DNA from: Streptomyces huasconensis
Lineage (GTDB): Bacteria; Actinomycetota; Actinomycetes; Streptomycetales; Streptomycetaceae
Direction of reading: 5' to 3'
DNA length: 64,000 nt
NCBI GenBank assembly: GCA_004010275.1
Contig: RBWT01000005.1
Coordinates: 1 to 64,000, forward strand
How positions within the stretch are numbered: position 1 is the stretch's first letter; each line of letters begins with the position of its first letter. Below the pieces are notes generated by a model, which was given only the letters and a program-made list of their open reading frames with translations, did not search any database and was not told the DNA's origin. Both the position numbers and the translations under genes were made by a program. Below, piece after piece: positions 17,596 to 27,709 of this stretch.

Positions 17596-19074
17596 TCAGC
17601 GCGATCCGAGGAAACGGACCACGCGTTCCAGACGTGCGATGTCCTTGGCGCCGCGGGCGTACGTCGAGACGGCCAGCGGCGCGGTGAAGCGGCGGCGCGT
17701 GACGGCGTGCGGCACGGTGAACTCCTTGAGCCCGTCGGCTCCGTGGATGCGGCCGAAGCCCGAGGCGCCCACCCCGCCGAAGGGCAGTGACGGCACGCCG
17801 GGGAAGGCCATCACGTCGTTGACGCTGACCATGCCGGACCGGATGGAGCGGGCCAGGGCGGTGGCGCCGCGGCGTGCGAAGAGGGACGCTCCCAGCCCGA
17901 ACTCCGATGCGTTGGCGCGTCGTACGCCGTCCTGGGCGTCGCGCACCCGGTTGATGATGAGGACCGGGCCGAAGGTCTCCTCCCGCAGGGCCGCGGAGTC
18001 CTCCGGGACGTCGGCGAGCACGACGGGGCCGCGCACGTACGGCGGGCTGATGGACTCGGGGCCGCCGACGAGGGCGCGGCCGCCGCGGGCGAGGGCGTCC
18101 TCGACGTGGCGGCGGATGATGTCGAGCTGCCCGGGCATCGTGATGGGGCCGAAGTCCTCACGGGCGCGGATCTGCCGTGCCCGTTCGGTCAGCCGGGCCT
18201 CGAACCGCTCGTACACGGCGTCGGCGACGTAGACCCGTTCGATCCCGGTGCAGGACTGGCCGGCGTTGGCGCAGCCGCCCCACAGCGCGGCTTCGACCGC
18301 GGCTTCGACGTCGGCGTCCTCGGCGACGACGAGGGCGTCCTTGCCGCCGAGTTCGAGGAGCACCGGAGTGAGCGTGGGGGCGCAGGCGGCGAGGATGCGG
18401 GCTCCGGTCGCCCGGGAGCCCGTGAACGCGATCTTGTCGACGCCTGACGCGCACAGCGCCGCGCCGGTGGGACCGGCCCCGGTGGCGAGCTGGAGGACCG
18501 GGTGCTCCGGGACGGCTTCGGCGAAGGTGTCGACGAGCCATTTCCCGCAGGCGGGGGTGTACTCGCTGGGCTTGAACACGACGGCGTTCCCGGCGGCCAG
18601 GGCGTAGGCGATGGAGCCGACGGGGGTGAACACCGGGTAGTTCCACGGCCCGATGACGCCGATCACTCCGTACGGCTTGTACTCCAGCGTGCTGGCCTGG
18701 TTGAACATGAGCGGTCCGGAGGGCATCGCCCTGCGGCGGAGCACCCGGTGGGCGTGCCGGGCCGCCCAGTCGACGTGGGTGAGGGTGACGGACAGCTCGA
18801 TGACGGCATCCGCCCGTACCTTGCCGTTCTCGCGCTGGAGCAGGGCGATGATCTCCGCCCGGCGGCGGGTCATGGCGCGCTTCCAGGCCAGCAGCCGGGT
18901 GCGGCGGCCGTCGTGTCCGAGCCCGTCCCACCAGGCGGCGGCCTCACGGGCGCGCCCTGCCTTGTCCCGTACGGCTGCCTCGTCGTCGACGGGGAAGGTG
19001 GCGACCGGCTCCGCTGTCGCCGGGTCCATGGAGGTGAACCGCGGTGGCGCCCCGTGGGTGGGCGTCGTGGTCAT
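17596..19074 (-). CDS. NAD(P)-dependent aldehyde dehydrogenase
   Basis: 492 residues, complete ALDH. VIGVIGPWNYPVFTPV and KPSEYTP (cofactor), IAFTGSRATG, LLELGGKDALVV (general-base Glu), WGGCANAGQSCTGIERVYV (catalytic Cys) and EETFGPVL are all present. ATG 19074 follows GAAGGAG. The same frame stays open upstream into a thioesterase remnant, so a 593-residue fusion is formally possible, but the internal start is well supported. It probably oxidises an aldehyde formed by neighbouring or vanished enzymes. Confidence 0.9.
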   Translation of the reverse strand: MTTTPTHGAPPRFTSMDPATAEPVATFPVDDEAAVRDKAGRAREAAAWWDGLGHDGRRTRLLAWKRAMTRRRAEIIALLQRENGKVRADAVIELSVTLTHVDWAARHAHRVLRRRAMPSGPLMFNQASTLEYKPYGVIGVIGPWNYPVFTPVGSIAYALAAGNAVVFKPSEYTPACGKWLVDTFAEAVPEHPVLQLATGAGPTGAALCASGVDKIAFTGSRATGARILAACAPTLTPVLLELGGKDALVVAEDADVEAAVEAALWGGCANAGQSCTGIERVYVADAVYERFEARLTERARQIRAREDFGPITMPGQLDIIRRHVEDALARGGRALVGGPESISPPYVRGPVVLADVPEDSAALREETFGPVLIINRVRDAQDGVRRANASEFGLGASLFARRGATALARSIRSGMVSVNDVMAFPGVPSLPFGGVGASGFGRIHGADGLKEFTVPHAVTRRRFTAPLAVSTYARGAKDIARLERVVRFLGSR

Positions 19075-19377
19075 GGTGGTCTCCTTCACGGCCGCTGGGT
19101 CAGGCGGACGGGGCTCTGGATACGGCGGTCTGGGCGAGAGAGGCGACCAGGCGGGGGGGGCGGTCTCGTCCTGCCAGAGAAAGAAGTGGCCGCCGGGCAG
19201 GACCCGCACCCCTTCCCAGCCTTCGGCGAACGGCTGCCAGGCGGCCACGGTGTGCGGCGGGTGGAGCCTGTCGGAGTGTCCGCTCAGCGCGGGGACGGAT
19301 GTGCGAGCCGGGAGGGGCAGGCACAGGACGCGGGCGTCGGGCAGGCGCGGGGTCCATTGCTGAAGCCAGGTGGTCAT
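19075..19377 (-). pseudogene. Type II thioesterase remnant with internal deletion
   Basis: About 100 residues. TWLQQWTPRLPDARVLCLPLPAR resembles the early strand of type II (editing) thioesterases (YRPW...LP..VEV.AVQLPGR). It is followed directly by ALSGHSDRLHPPHTVAAWQPF and VRVLPGGHFFLWQDE, the Asp and His regions near the C-terminus. The N-terminal PHAGG segment and the GHSxG nucleophile region are missing. The ATG overlaps the upstream hydrolase stop (ATGA), and the frame runs in phase into the aldehyde dehydrogenase. Catalytically dead. Confidence 0.6.
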
Positions 19378-20226
19378 GTCCGCTCGTCCCGCGGGGCGAA
19401 GGCCTCGGGCCGGGCCTCGGAGAGGAGTGCGTGGCCGCGTTCCACGATGCGGGTGAAGGCCGCCGGGTCGCTGATCGACATGTCGTGCGGGCCGTTGACG
19501 TGGAACAGCCGGGAGTATCCGCCACCGGAGCGGACCGCGTCGACGAACTCCCTTTCCTGCGCGCGGAAGAGGCGGTCGCCGCGGCCGTTGACGAACAGGA
19601 CGGGCAGCCTGGCGCGGGCCGCCACGTTGAGGAAGTCACGCCGGGTGAGGTCTTCGACGACCTCGACGAAGGCGTGCATGGTGAGCCCGCCGCCCATGAT
19701 GGCCTGGTAGCTCTCGCGGGGCAGGCGCCGCTTGAGCGCCCGGTCGTTGAGGCGGGCGGCGCGGGCGGGGCCCAGCCCCCAGATCGCGCGCGCGGCGGTG
19801 CGGTAGACCCAGCCGGTGAGGCGGTCGGGCCGGGCGGTCGCCCCCTGCACCAGGACGGCGGCGGCGCGGTCGGGGTGGGCGGCGCCGTAGGCGAGCGCGA
19901 CGTACCCCCCCCAGGGACGCGCGACGACCAGGGGCGGGCGGCCGGTGGCCAGGGCCGCCTCCTCGTCAGCGAGGCCGACCTGGCCGACCGCCTCCTCCAG
20001 GGAGAAGGGGCGGTCGCGCTGGGTGCCGTGTCCGGGCAGGTCGGGGGCGGTGATCCGGAAGCGGGGGGTCAGGCGGCGGGTGTGCGGGTCCCACATGCGG
20101 GCGGAGACCCGGATGCCGTGACGAGGACGAGCGGGTCGCCCTCGTCCGGGCCGCCGTCCAGATGCCCGGCCGGCCGGCGGCGGGCGTCAGCCCCGTGCCC
20201 GGGCCCACCGGTCCCTCTGCGCGCAT
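19374..20226 (-). pseudogene. Alpha/beta hydrolase, frameshifted and lacking the nucleophile
   Basis: A repaired frame from ATG 20226 (AAGGGGAC before it) would read MRAEGPVGPGTG, then HLDGGPDEGDPLVLV, then GIRVSARMWDPHTRRLTPRF, needing shifts near 20165 and 20115. The nucleophile elbow, normally GHSWGG, reads ARPWGGYVALAY, so the catalytic serine is a proline. Later VLFVNGRGDRLF (Asp) and VNGPHDMSISDP (His) are kept. Loss of the serine together with two frame breaks argues for decay, although the breaks alone could be sequencing errors. Confidence 0.6.
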
Positions 20227-20275
20227 GTGTCCCCTTGGTGAATCCGGTGGCGCCTGCGGAAAAGCGCCTGCGACG

Positions 20276-20336
20276 AACGCAACGTTGCGTTGCACTCTAG
20301 GAGAGGGGGCGGCCGAACGCAACGCTACGTTGCGTT
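20276..20336. promoter_or_regulatory. Two long palindromes, TetR operators
   Basis: AACGCAACGTTGCGTT (20276-20291) is a perfect 16-base palindrome. A 21-base copy at 20316-20336 has arms AACGCAACG and CGTTGCGTT around CTA. They lie 40 bases apart between the leftward hydrolase group and the rightward TetR gene, so one repressor probably controls both directions. Confidence 0.72.
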
Positions 20337-20375
20337 GGAGTAGGCTGACCCCAGACGAACGAAGGGCGGTATCCG

Positions 20376-20984
20376 GTGACGCGGAAGCAGGAAGGCGAGG
20401 CCGGCGGGCCGCGGCGCAAGGCCGAGATCTTCACGGCCACGCTGGACATGCTGGGCAGCCTGGGTTACGACTCCCTGACCATCGAGGGGGTCGCCCAGCG
20501 CTCCGGGGTGAACAAGACGACCATCTACCGGTGGTGGTCCTCGAAGTCGGAGCTGCTGCGCGACGCGCTGCTGCACTCGCACATGCTCCGGTTCGACCTC
20601 CCCGACACCGGCAGCCTCCGTGGCGACCTGACCGAGCTGGCCGAACGGGTGCAGGATCTGCTGGACGACGAGCACCGGCGGACCATCGTGGAGGCGGCTC
20701 TCGTCGGCGCGGTGCGCCATCAGGCGATGCGGGAGCTGGTGGTCTCGTTCCTCGACGACCGTTTCGGACGGCATCAGCCGGTCTTCGAACGGGCCATGGC
20801 GCGCGGCGACCTGCCGCGCGACGCCGATCCGGCCCCGCTGGTCGACGCCATGGCCGGCGCGCTGTGGATGCGCGTCCTGGTCCGCAGGGGCGACGTGGCC
20901 GACACCTACACCCGCGACCTGGTCGACATGCTCATGGACGGGGCCAGGAGGAGCGCGACGCGCTCCGGCCGGCCTGCTCGGTGA
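20376..20984 (+). CDS. TetR-family transcriptional regulator
   Basis: 202 residues. The HTH AEIFTATLDMLGSLGYDSLTIEGVAQRSGVNKTTIYRWWSSKSELL is of the AcrR type, and the C-terminal domain (DLTELAERVQDLLDDEHRRTIVEAALVGAVRH) fits TetR_C families found beside efflux and ALDH genes. GTG 20376 follows AAGGGCGG. The two palindromes upstream are its likely sites. Its last 50 bases overlap the tail of the decayed desaturase on the other strand. Confidence 0.88.
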   Translation: MTRKQEGEAGGPRRKAEIFTATLDMLGSLGYDSLTIEGVAQRSGVNKTTIYRWWSSKSELLRDALLHSHMLRFDLPDTGSLRGDLTELAERVQDLLDDEHRRTIVEAALVGAVRHQAMRELVVSFLDDRFGRHQPVFERAMARGDLPRDADPAPLVDAMAGALWMRVLVRRGDVADTYTRDLVDMLMDGARRSATRSGRPAR

Positions 20985-21455
20985 CCTGACGCAGGTGCGC
21001 CAGAACCTCGACGTACGAGCGCGTCGCCGCGACCTCGTGGTACGGCAGACCCTGCGCGGCGCAGCGGGCCGTCGCCAGCGGCCGGTACTTGCGCAGGTCC
21101 GGCCGCGGCACGGTCGGGAAGAGGCGGTGCTCGGTCTCACGGTTGAGCCCGCCGCAGAGGAAGTCGTGGACGAGCGAACTGAACAGCCCCTGGCGGACGG
21201 CGATCACCGATCCGCCCCGCAGGCCGACGGCCTCCAGGGTGAGCACCGGGAGGAACAGCGGCGCCTGATGGCGGATCAGGATGTCCGGGTCCAGGAGTCG
21301 CCGAGCTGCCGGAAGAGGCCCCCGGCCACTGCCATGAGGACAGTGGTGGAGAGGAACTCCGCGGCGTAGTGACCGGTGCGCGGACGCAGCAGACCCGCTT
21401 CGCGCACCGCCGCTTGCGGGGGTGCGACGGAGACCCGGGCCGGAGCCGTGGTCAT
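20932..21455 (-). pseudogene. Membrane fatty acid desaturase with large internal deletion
   Basis: The N-terminus (MTTAPARVSVAPPQ, LLRPRTGHYAAEFLSTTVLMAVAGGLFRQLGDSW) joins directly, with a frame change near 21297, to DPDILIRHQAPLF and GLFSSLVHDFLCGGLNRETEHRLFPTVP. The third His box survives as TEHRLFP (normally IEHHLFP). The segment holding the first two His boxes and most membrane helices, over 100 residues, is gone. The tail (PYHEVAATRSYVEVLAHLRQV) is normal. It lies 25 bases downstream of the SRPBCC gene, probably once an operon. It cannot bind the diiron centre. Confidence 0.72.
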
Positions 21456-21480
21456 GGCCGTCGCCTTCCCCGCGGAGGAG

Positions 21481-21960
21481 TCATCGCTCCACGGCGCGTT
21501 TGAGCCGGAGGAGGGTGGTGCGCATGCCGGCACGGTTGATGTCCGCACGGCGTCCGGCGGGTGTTCCGGTGAAGAGGAGACCGAGCAGCTCGGTGAGGCG
21601 CGCACCGTGCCCCGTCCTGAGGTCCTCCCAGGACTCGGTGACCCTGACGGCGCCGCCCTCGGGCGTGAAGCGGTAGCCCCAGCGGGCCACGGGAAGACCG
21701 AAGGCGTACACATCGAACGTGAAACGCTCGGGGGCCTCGGCGCATGTGACGCGGCACCACGTGAACCAGAAGAAAGGGCCCTTGCGGTTGAGGCCGACGA
21801 AACGCCGACCGGCCGCGACGGGGCCGCGAGGCCCCAGGACCGCCCTGCACTCGGGGCTGTATTTTCCCATGGCACGCACATCGGCCACGGCCGCGTACAG
21901 CTCCGCCTGCGAGGCATTCACGAGAATGTCCTCCTGGAGCTTGAACTGACGTCGCATCAT
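21481..21960 (-). CDS. SRPBCC-superfamily (polyketide cyclase/dehydrase-like) protein
   Basis: 159 residues of START-like fold: LQEDILVNASQAELYAAVADVRAMGKYSPECRAV, RFVGLNRKGPFFWFTWCRV and VTESWEDLRTGHGARLTELLG. This is the common actinobacterial SRPBCC type that binds hydrophobic ligands. AGGAGGAA lies just before ATG 21960. It precedes the ruined desaturase and is divergent from the biosynthetic cluster; a shared palindrome at 22141 could regulate both directions. Ligand unknown. Confidence 0.82.
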   Translation of the reverse strand: MMRRQFKLQEDILVNASQAELYAAVADVRAMGKYSPECRAVLGPRGPVAAGRRFVGLNRKGPFFWFTWCRVTCAEAPERFTFDVYAFGLPVARWGYRFTPEGGAVRVTESWEDLRTGHGARLTELLGLLFTGTPAGRRADINRAGMRTTLLRLKRAVER

Positions 21961-22109
21961 TTCCTCCTGTGTCGGGAGCCGGGAACACCGAGGAGTATGC
22001 GGCACGGTGGCGAAGGTAGCGGCAGAACCTAACCGAAGCAACACGTTCCGGCCAACAGCCAAGTGATCGTCAACACCCCGATAAAACGCGGCCGTCAGGA
22101 GCAATTCAC

Positions 22110-22138
22110 TTGACGAGCCTGCGCCACCCGCATAGCTT
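22110..22138 (+). promoter_or_regulatory. Candidate promoter of the biosynthetic operon
   Basis: TTGACG (22110-22115) and TAGCTT (22133-22138) are separated by 17 bases and match the Streptomyces vegetative pattern TTGACN/TANNNT. Transcription would start inside the palindrome at 22141-22156, as expected for a repressed promoter. Confidence 0.55.
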
Positions 22139-22140
22139 AG

Positions 22141-22156
22141 AACGAGTCGAATCGTT
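22141..22156. promoter_or_regulatory. Cluster operator, left copy
   Basis: AACGAGTCGAATCGTT has arms AACGA/TCGTT and overlaps the expected start point of the promoter. It differs by one base (A for G) from AACGAGTCGGATCGTT at 38630-38645, in front of the TetR gene that ends the cluster. The shared site argues that this TetR protein represses the cluster. Confidence 0.7.
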
Positions 22157-22286
22157 CCGAGCCAGGGCGGGGAACCCACACGAGCTGCGGAACTGTCTCG
22201 ACACGGTGCATACAACACCTGCCTTCCGGCCGTCGGCGCCCTCGCGCCGACCGGCGACGGCTGCGCAGGATTTCCATGGGGGAAAA

Positions 22287-22376
22287 ATGAGCCAGGTCGC
22301 TTCCGCGATTGCTGCTGCAGTCTGCGACATCGAATCCACTCTTCGCCTCGTCCGGCATTCCTGGGAACGCCGATGA
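22287..22376 (+). CDS. Small ORF, 29 residues, leader of the biosynthetic operon
   Basis: ATG 22287 is preceded by GGGGGAAAA, a purine-rich ribosome binding site with short spacing. The peptide begins MSQVASAIAAAVCDIES and ends RLVRHSWERR, a short amphipathic sequence with one cysteine. Its TGA overlaps the ATG of the next small ORF (ATGA). I recognise no family. It may be a leader peptide, a small structural protein, or chance, though the coupled series of starts makes chance less likely. Confidence 0.42.
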   Translation: MSQVASAIAAAVCDIESTLRLVRHSWERR

Positions 22377-22576
22377 CGCTGCTCCGCGACAATTTCACGG
22401 AGCCGCAACACCCGAACACCATCACCTCCCACGACCCCACCGCGCCGGTGTCGGTGTCGAGCGAATGGGAGATGCCTGCCATTTCCGGGATTCTCGGAAT
22501 GGTCATTCGGGAAGTCGAACTCCGCATTCCGCGTGTAAGCACATCCATGTCACTTCCCAAGACATCAGAAGGATGA
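22373..22576 (+). CDS. Small ORF, 67 residues, just before the alpha-oxoamine synthase
   Basis: Starts by ATGA overlap with the previous small ORF and stops three bases before the GTG of the synthase at 22580. It begins MTLLRDNFTEPQHPN and contains SEWEMPAISGILGMVIREVE, a likely helix. Third-position GC is about 70%, lower than the neighbouring genes but still biased toward coding. No family recognised. Its place between promoter and first enzyme suggests it is translated with the cluster. It could be a small accessory or precursor peptide; no modification signature is visible. Confidence 0.48.
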   Translation: MTLLRDNFTEPQHPNTITSHDPTAPVSVSSEWEMPAISGILGMVIREVELRIPRVSTSMSLPKTSEG

Positions 22577-22579
22577 ATT

Positions 22580-23764
22580 GTGAGCGTCATCGACAAGTGC
22601 GCCTCCTACACCCGAGCGCGTGAGGCGAAGGCCGCCGGCCTCTACCCTTACTTCCTCAATTTCGACGGCCGCGACGCGGGCACCGCCCGCATGACCGACG
22701 GCCGCGAGGTGGTGATGTGCGGCTCCAACGACTACCTGGGGCTGTCCACCGATCCGCGGGTGGTCGAGGCCGCCGCCCGGGCGGCCGAACGCTACGGTGC
22801 GGGCTGCACCGGTTCCCGGTTCCTCAACGGGAACCTCGAGCTGCACGACCAGCTGGAACGCGAACTGGCCGAGTTCTTCGGCAAGCCCGCCGCCCTCGTG
22901 CTGACCACCGGCTACCAGGCCAACCTGGGCGCGATCGCCGGGCTGTGCGGTCCCGGCGACATCGTCTTCCTGGACAAGGAGGCGCACGCCTCCCTCATCG
23001 ACGCCGCGCGGCTGAGCCGGGCCAAGATCCAGTGGTTCGCGCACAACGACACGGACGATCTCCGCGCCAAGCTCTCCCGTGTCGCCGGCACCGCCAATTG
23101 CATGGTCGTCGTCGACGGCGTGTACAGCATGGAGGGAGACCTCTGCCCGCTGCCCGAATTGGTGCGAATATCGGACGAGTTCGGCGCGACCCTGCTCGTG
23201 GACGACGCCCACGGCGGCGGTGTGCTCGACAAGGGCCGGGGCACGAGTTCCCACTTCGGGCTCACCGCGAGCGTCCCGCTGATCACCCTGACCTTCTCCA
23301 AGGCATTCGGTTCGATCGGCGGCGCGATCCTCGGCGACGAGGAAGTGATCGACTACCTGCGCCACAACGCGCGCAGTCTGATGTTCTCCGCGAGCGCCAG
23401 CCCCTCCAATACCGCCGCCGCCCTGGAATCCCTGCGGATTCTGCAGGCCGAGCCCTGGCGCTGCAGCAAGGTCTCCGACAACGCCGACTTCATGCGGCGC
23501 GAGCTGACCGCCCTGGGGTACGAGGTGGGCGCCAGCCAGACGCCGATCGTCCCGGTCGAGATCGGCGACGACATCAACACGCTGTTGGCCTGGAATCTCC
23601 TGATCGAGCAGGGCGTGTACGTCAACGCCGTCCTGCCGCCCGCCGCCTCGCCCAGGCTCCGCACCAGCTACACCGCGGCCCAGACCGAGGAGCAGCTGGA
23701 CCGGGCCGTGGCCGGCTTCCGCGCGGTCCGCGACCTGGTGCTCCGCGTCCCCGCGCACGTCTGA
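22580..23764 (+). CDS. PLP-dependent alpha-oxoamine synthase (AONS/KBL/SPT family)
   Basis: 394 residues. GSNDYLGLSTDPRVVEAA, GAGCTGSRFLNGNLELHDQLE, LVVDGVYSMEGDLCPL, LLVDDAHGGGVLDKGRG and the PLP-lysine region TLTFSKAFGSIGGAILG are diagnostic. The family condenses an amino acid with an acyl thioester, losing CO2 to give an alpha-aminoketone (as in BioF, KBL, CqsA). There are no biotin genes here, so this is a pathway-specific enzyme. GTG 22580 follows GAAGGA. It is the first full enzyme of the operon, 28 bases before the SDR that could reduce its ketone product. Confidence 0.88.
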   Translation: MSVIDKCASYTRAREAKAAGLYPYFLNFDGRDAGTARMTDGREVVMCGSNDYLGLSTDPRVVEAAARAAERYGAGCTGSRFLNGNLELHDQLERELAEFFGKPAALVLTTGYQANLGAIAGLCGPGDIVFLDKEAHASLIDAARLSRAKIQWFAHNDTDDLRAKLSRVAGTANCMVVVDGVYSMEGDLCPLPELVRISDEFGATLLVDDAHGGGVLDKGRGTSSHFGLTASVPLITLTFSKAFGSIGGAILGDEEVIDYLRHNARSLMFSASASPSNTAAALESLRILQAEPWRCSKVSDNADFMRRELTALGYEVGASQTPIVPVEIGDDINTLLAWNLLIEQGVYVNAVLPPAASPRLRTSYTAAQTEEQLDRAVAGFRAVRDLVLRVPAHV

Positions 23765-23792
23765 CCGCCCCTCCGACCGGAGCTGACATCAC

Positions 23793-24572
23793 ATGCCCAC
23801 TGCACTGATCACCGGAGCGACGGCCGGCCTCGGAAAGTCGTTCACCCGGGCCCTGGCGGAACAGGGGTACGACCTGGTCCTCGTCGCCCGATCGGAACGC
23901 GACCTCAAGGAGCACGCCGAACTCCTGCGGGCCGGCCACGGCATCCGGACCGAGGTCCTGCCCGCCGACCTCACCACCGACGAGGGCTGCGCGCGGGTCA
24001 CGGCCCGGCTCACGGCCGAGCCGACCGTCGACCTGCTCGTCAACAACGCCGGCATCGGCTACGACAACGCCTTCCTCGAGACCGGCATCCAGGCCGAGGA
24101 GCGCCTCCTCGACCTCAACGTACGGGCCGTGCTCCGGCTCACCGACGCGGCACTGGGCGAGATGACCAGGCGCCGCTCGGGGTCGATCGTCAACGTCGCC
24201 AGCGTCGCCGGCCTCGGCCCCGCCTGGCTCAGCTCGACGTACCCCGCCAGCAAGGCCTGGATCATCGGCTTCACCGAATCACTGGCCGTGTCACAGCAGG
24301 TGCGCGACGCCGGCGTGCGGATGATGGCGCTCCTGCCCGGCTACACCAGGACCGAGTTCCACCAGCGGGCCGGTATCCCGACCACCTTCCCGCCGGCCTG
24401 GCTGTGGCTCCACTCCGATGACGTCGTCCGCTCGGCCCTGCGCGATCTGCGCAAGGGAAAGGTGCTCAGCATCCCGAGCCTCCGATACAAGACCGCCGCC
24501 TGGGGGCTGCGCCACCTGCCCCGGCCCCTGTCACGGCGGTTCGCGTGGGACATCAGCAAACCCGGCCACTGA
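23793..24572 (+). CDS. Short-chain dehydrogenase/reductase
   Basis: 259 residues. The Rossmann motif TGATAGLG, NNAG, the active-site serine (VNVASVAGLG) and the YPASK catalytic Tyr/Lys pair are all present. VARSERD with Arg after the second strand suggests NADPH. A C-terminal extension (PSLRYKTAAWGLRHLPRPLSRRFAWD) is like that of DltE/YqjQ-type SDRs. Position directly after the alpha-oxoamine synthase suggests reduction of the aminoketone to an amino alcohol; that is inference. Confidence 0.88.
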   Translation: MPTALITGATAGLGKSFTRALAEQGYDLVLVARSERDLKEHAELLRAGHGIRTEVLPADLTTDEGCARVTARLTAEPTVDLLVNNAGIGYDNAFLETGIQAEERLLDLNVRAVLRLTDAALGEMTRRRSGSIVNVASVAGLGPAWLSSTYPASKAWIIGFTESLAVSQQVRDAGVRMMALLPGYTRTEFHQRAGIPTTFPPAWLWLHSDDVVRSALRDLRKGKVLSIPSLRYKTAAWGLRHLPRPLSRRFAWDISKPGH

Positions 24573-24604
24573 ACACGCACGCAAGAACTTCCTGGGGGAA
24601 ACAC

Positions 24605-27708
<3,104 letters not shown>

Positions 27709-27709
<1 letters not shown>

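Larger units (their letters stand above)
21961..22286. other. Divergent regulatory region, left end of the biosynthetic cluster
   Basis: About 325 bases, more AT-rich than the surroundings, with no gene I can support. It holds the rightward promoter and palindrome described separately, and must also hold the leftward promoter of the SRPBCC gene. Confidence 0.6.

Noticed and set aside
17596..19377. ALDH as a 593-residue thioesterase-ALDH fusion
   Set aside because: The internal ATG at 19074 has a strong binding site and normal ALDH length; the upstream part is a fragment lacking catalytic residues.
22373..22576. RiPP precursor peptide
   Set aside because: No leader/core pattern, Cys/Ser/Thr core, or RiPP-modifying enzyme in the cluster; kept only as an unexplained small ORF.
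22580..23764. bioF (biotin synthesis)
   Set aside because: No other biotin genes nearby, divergent PLP-site context (TFSKAFGSIGG) and embedding in an NRPS/PKS operon.
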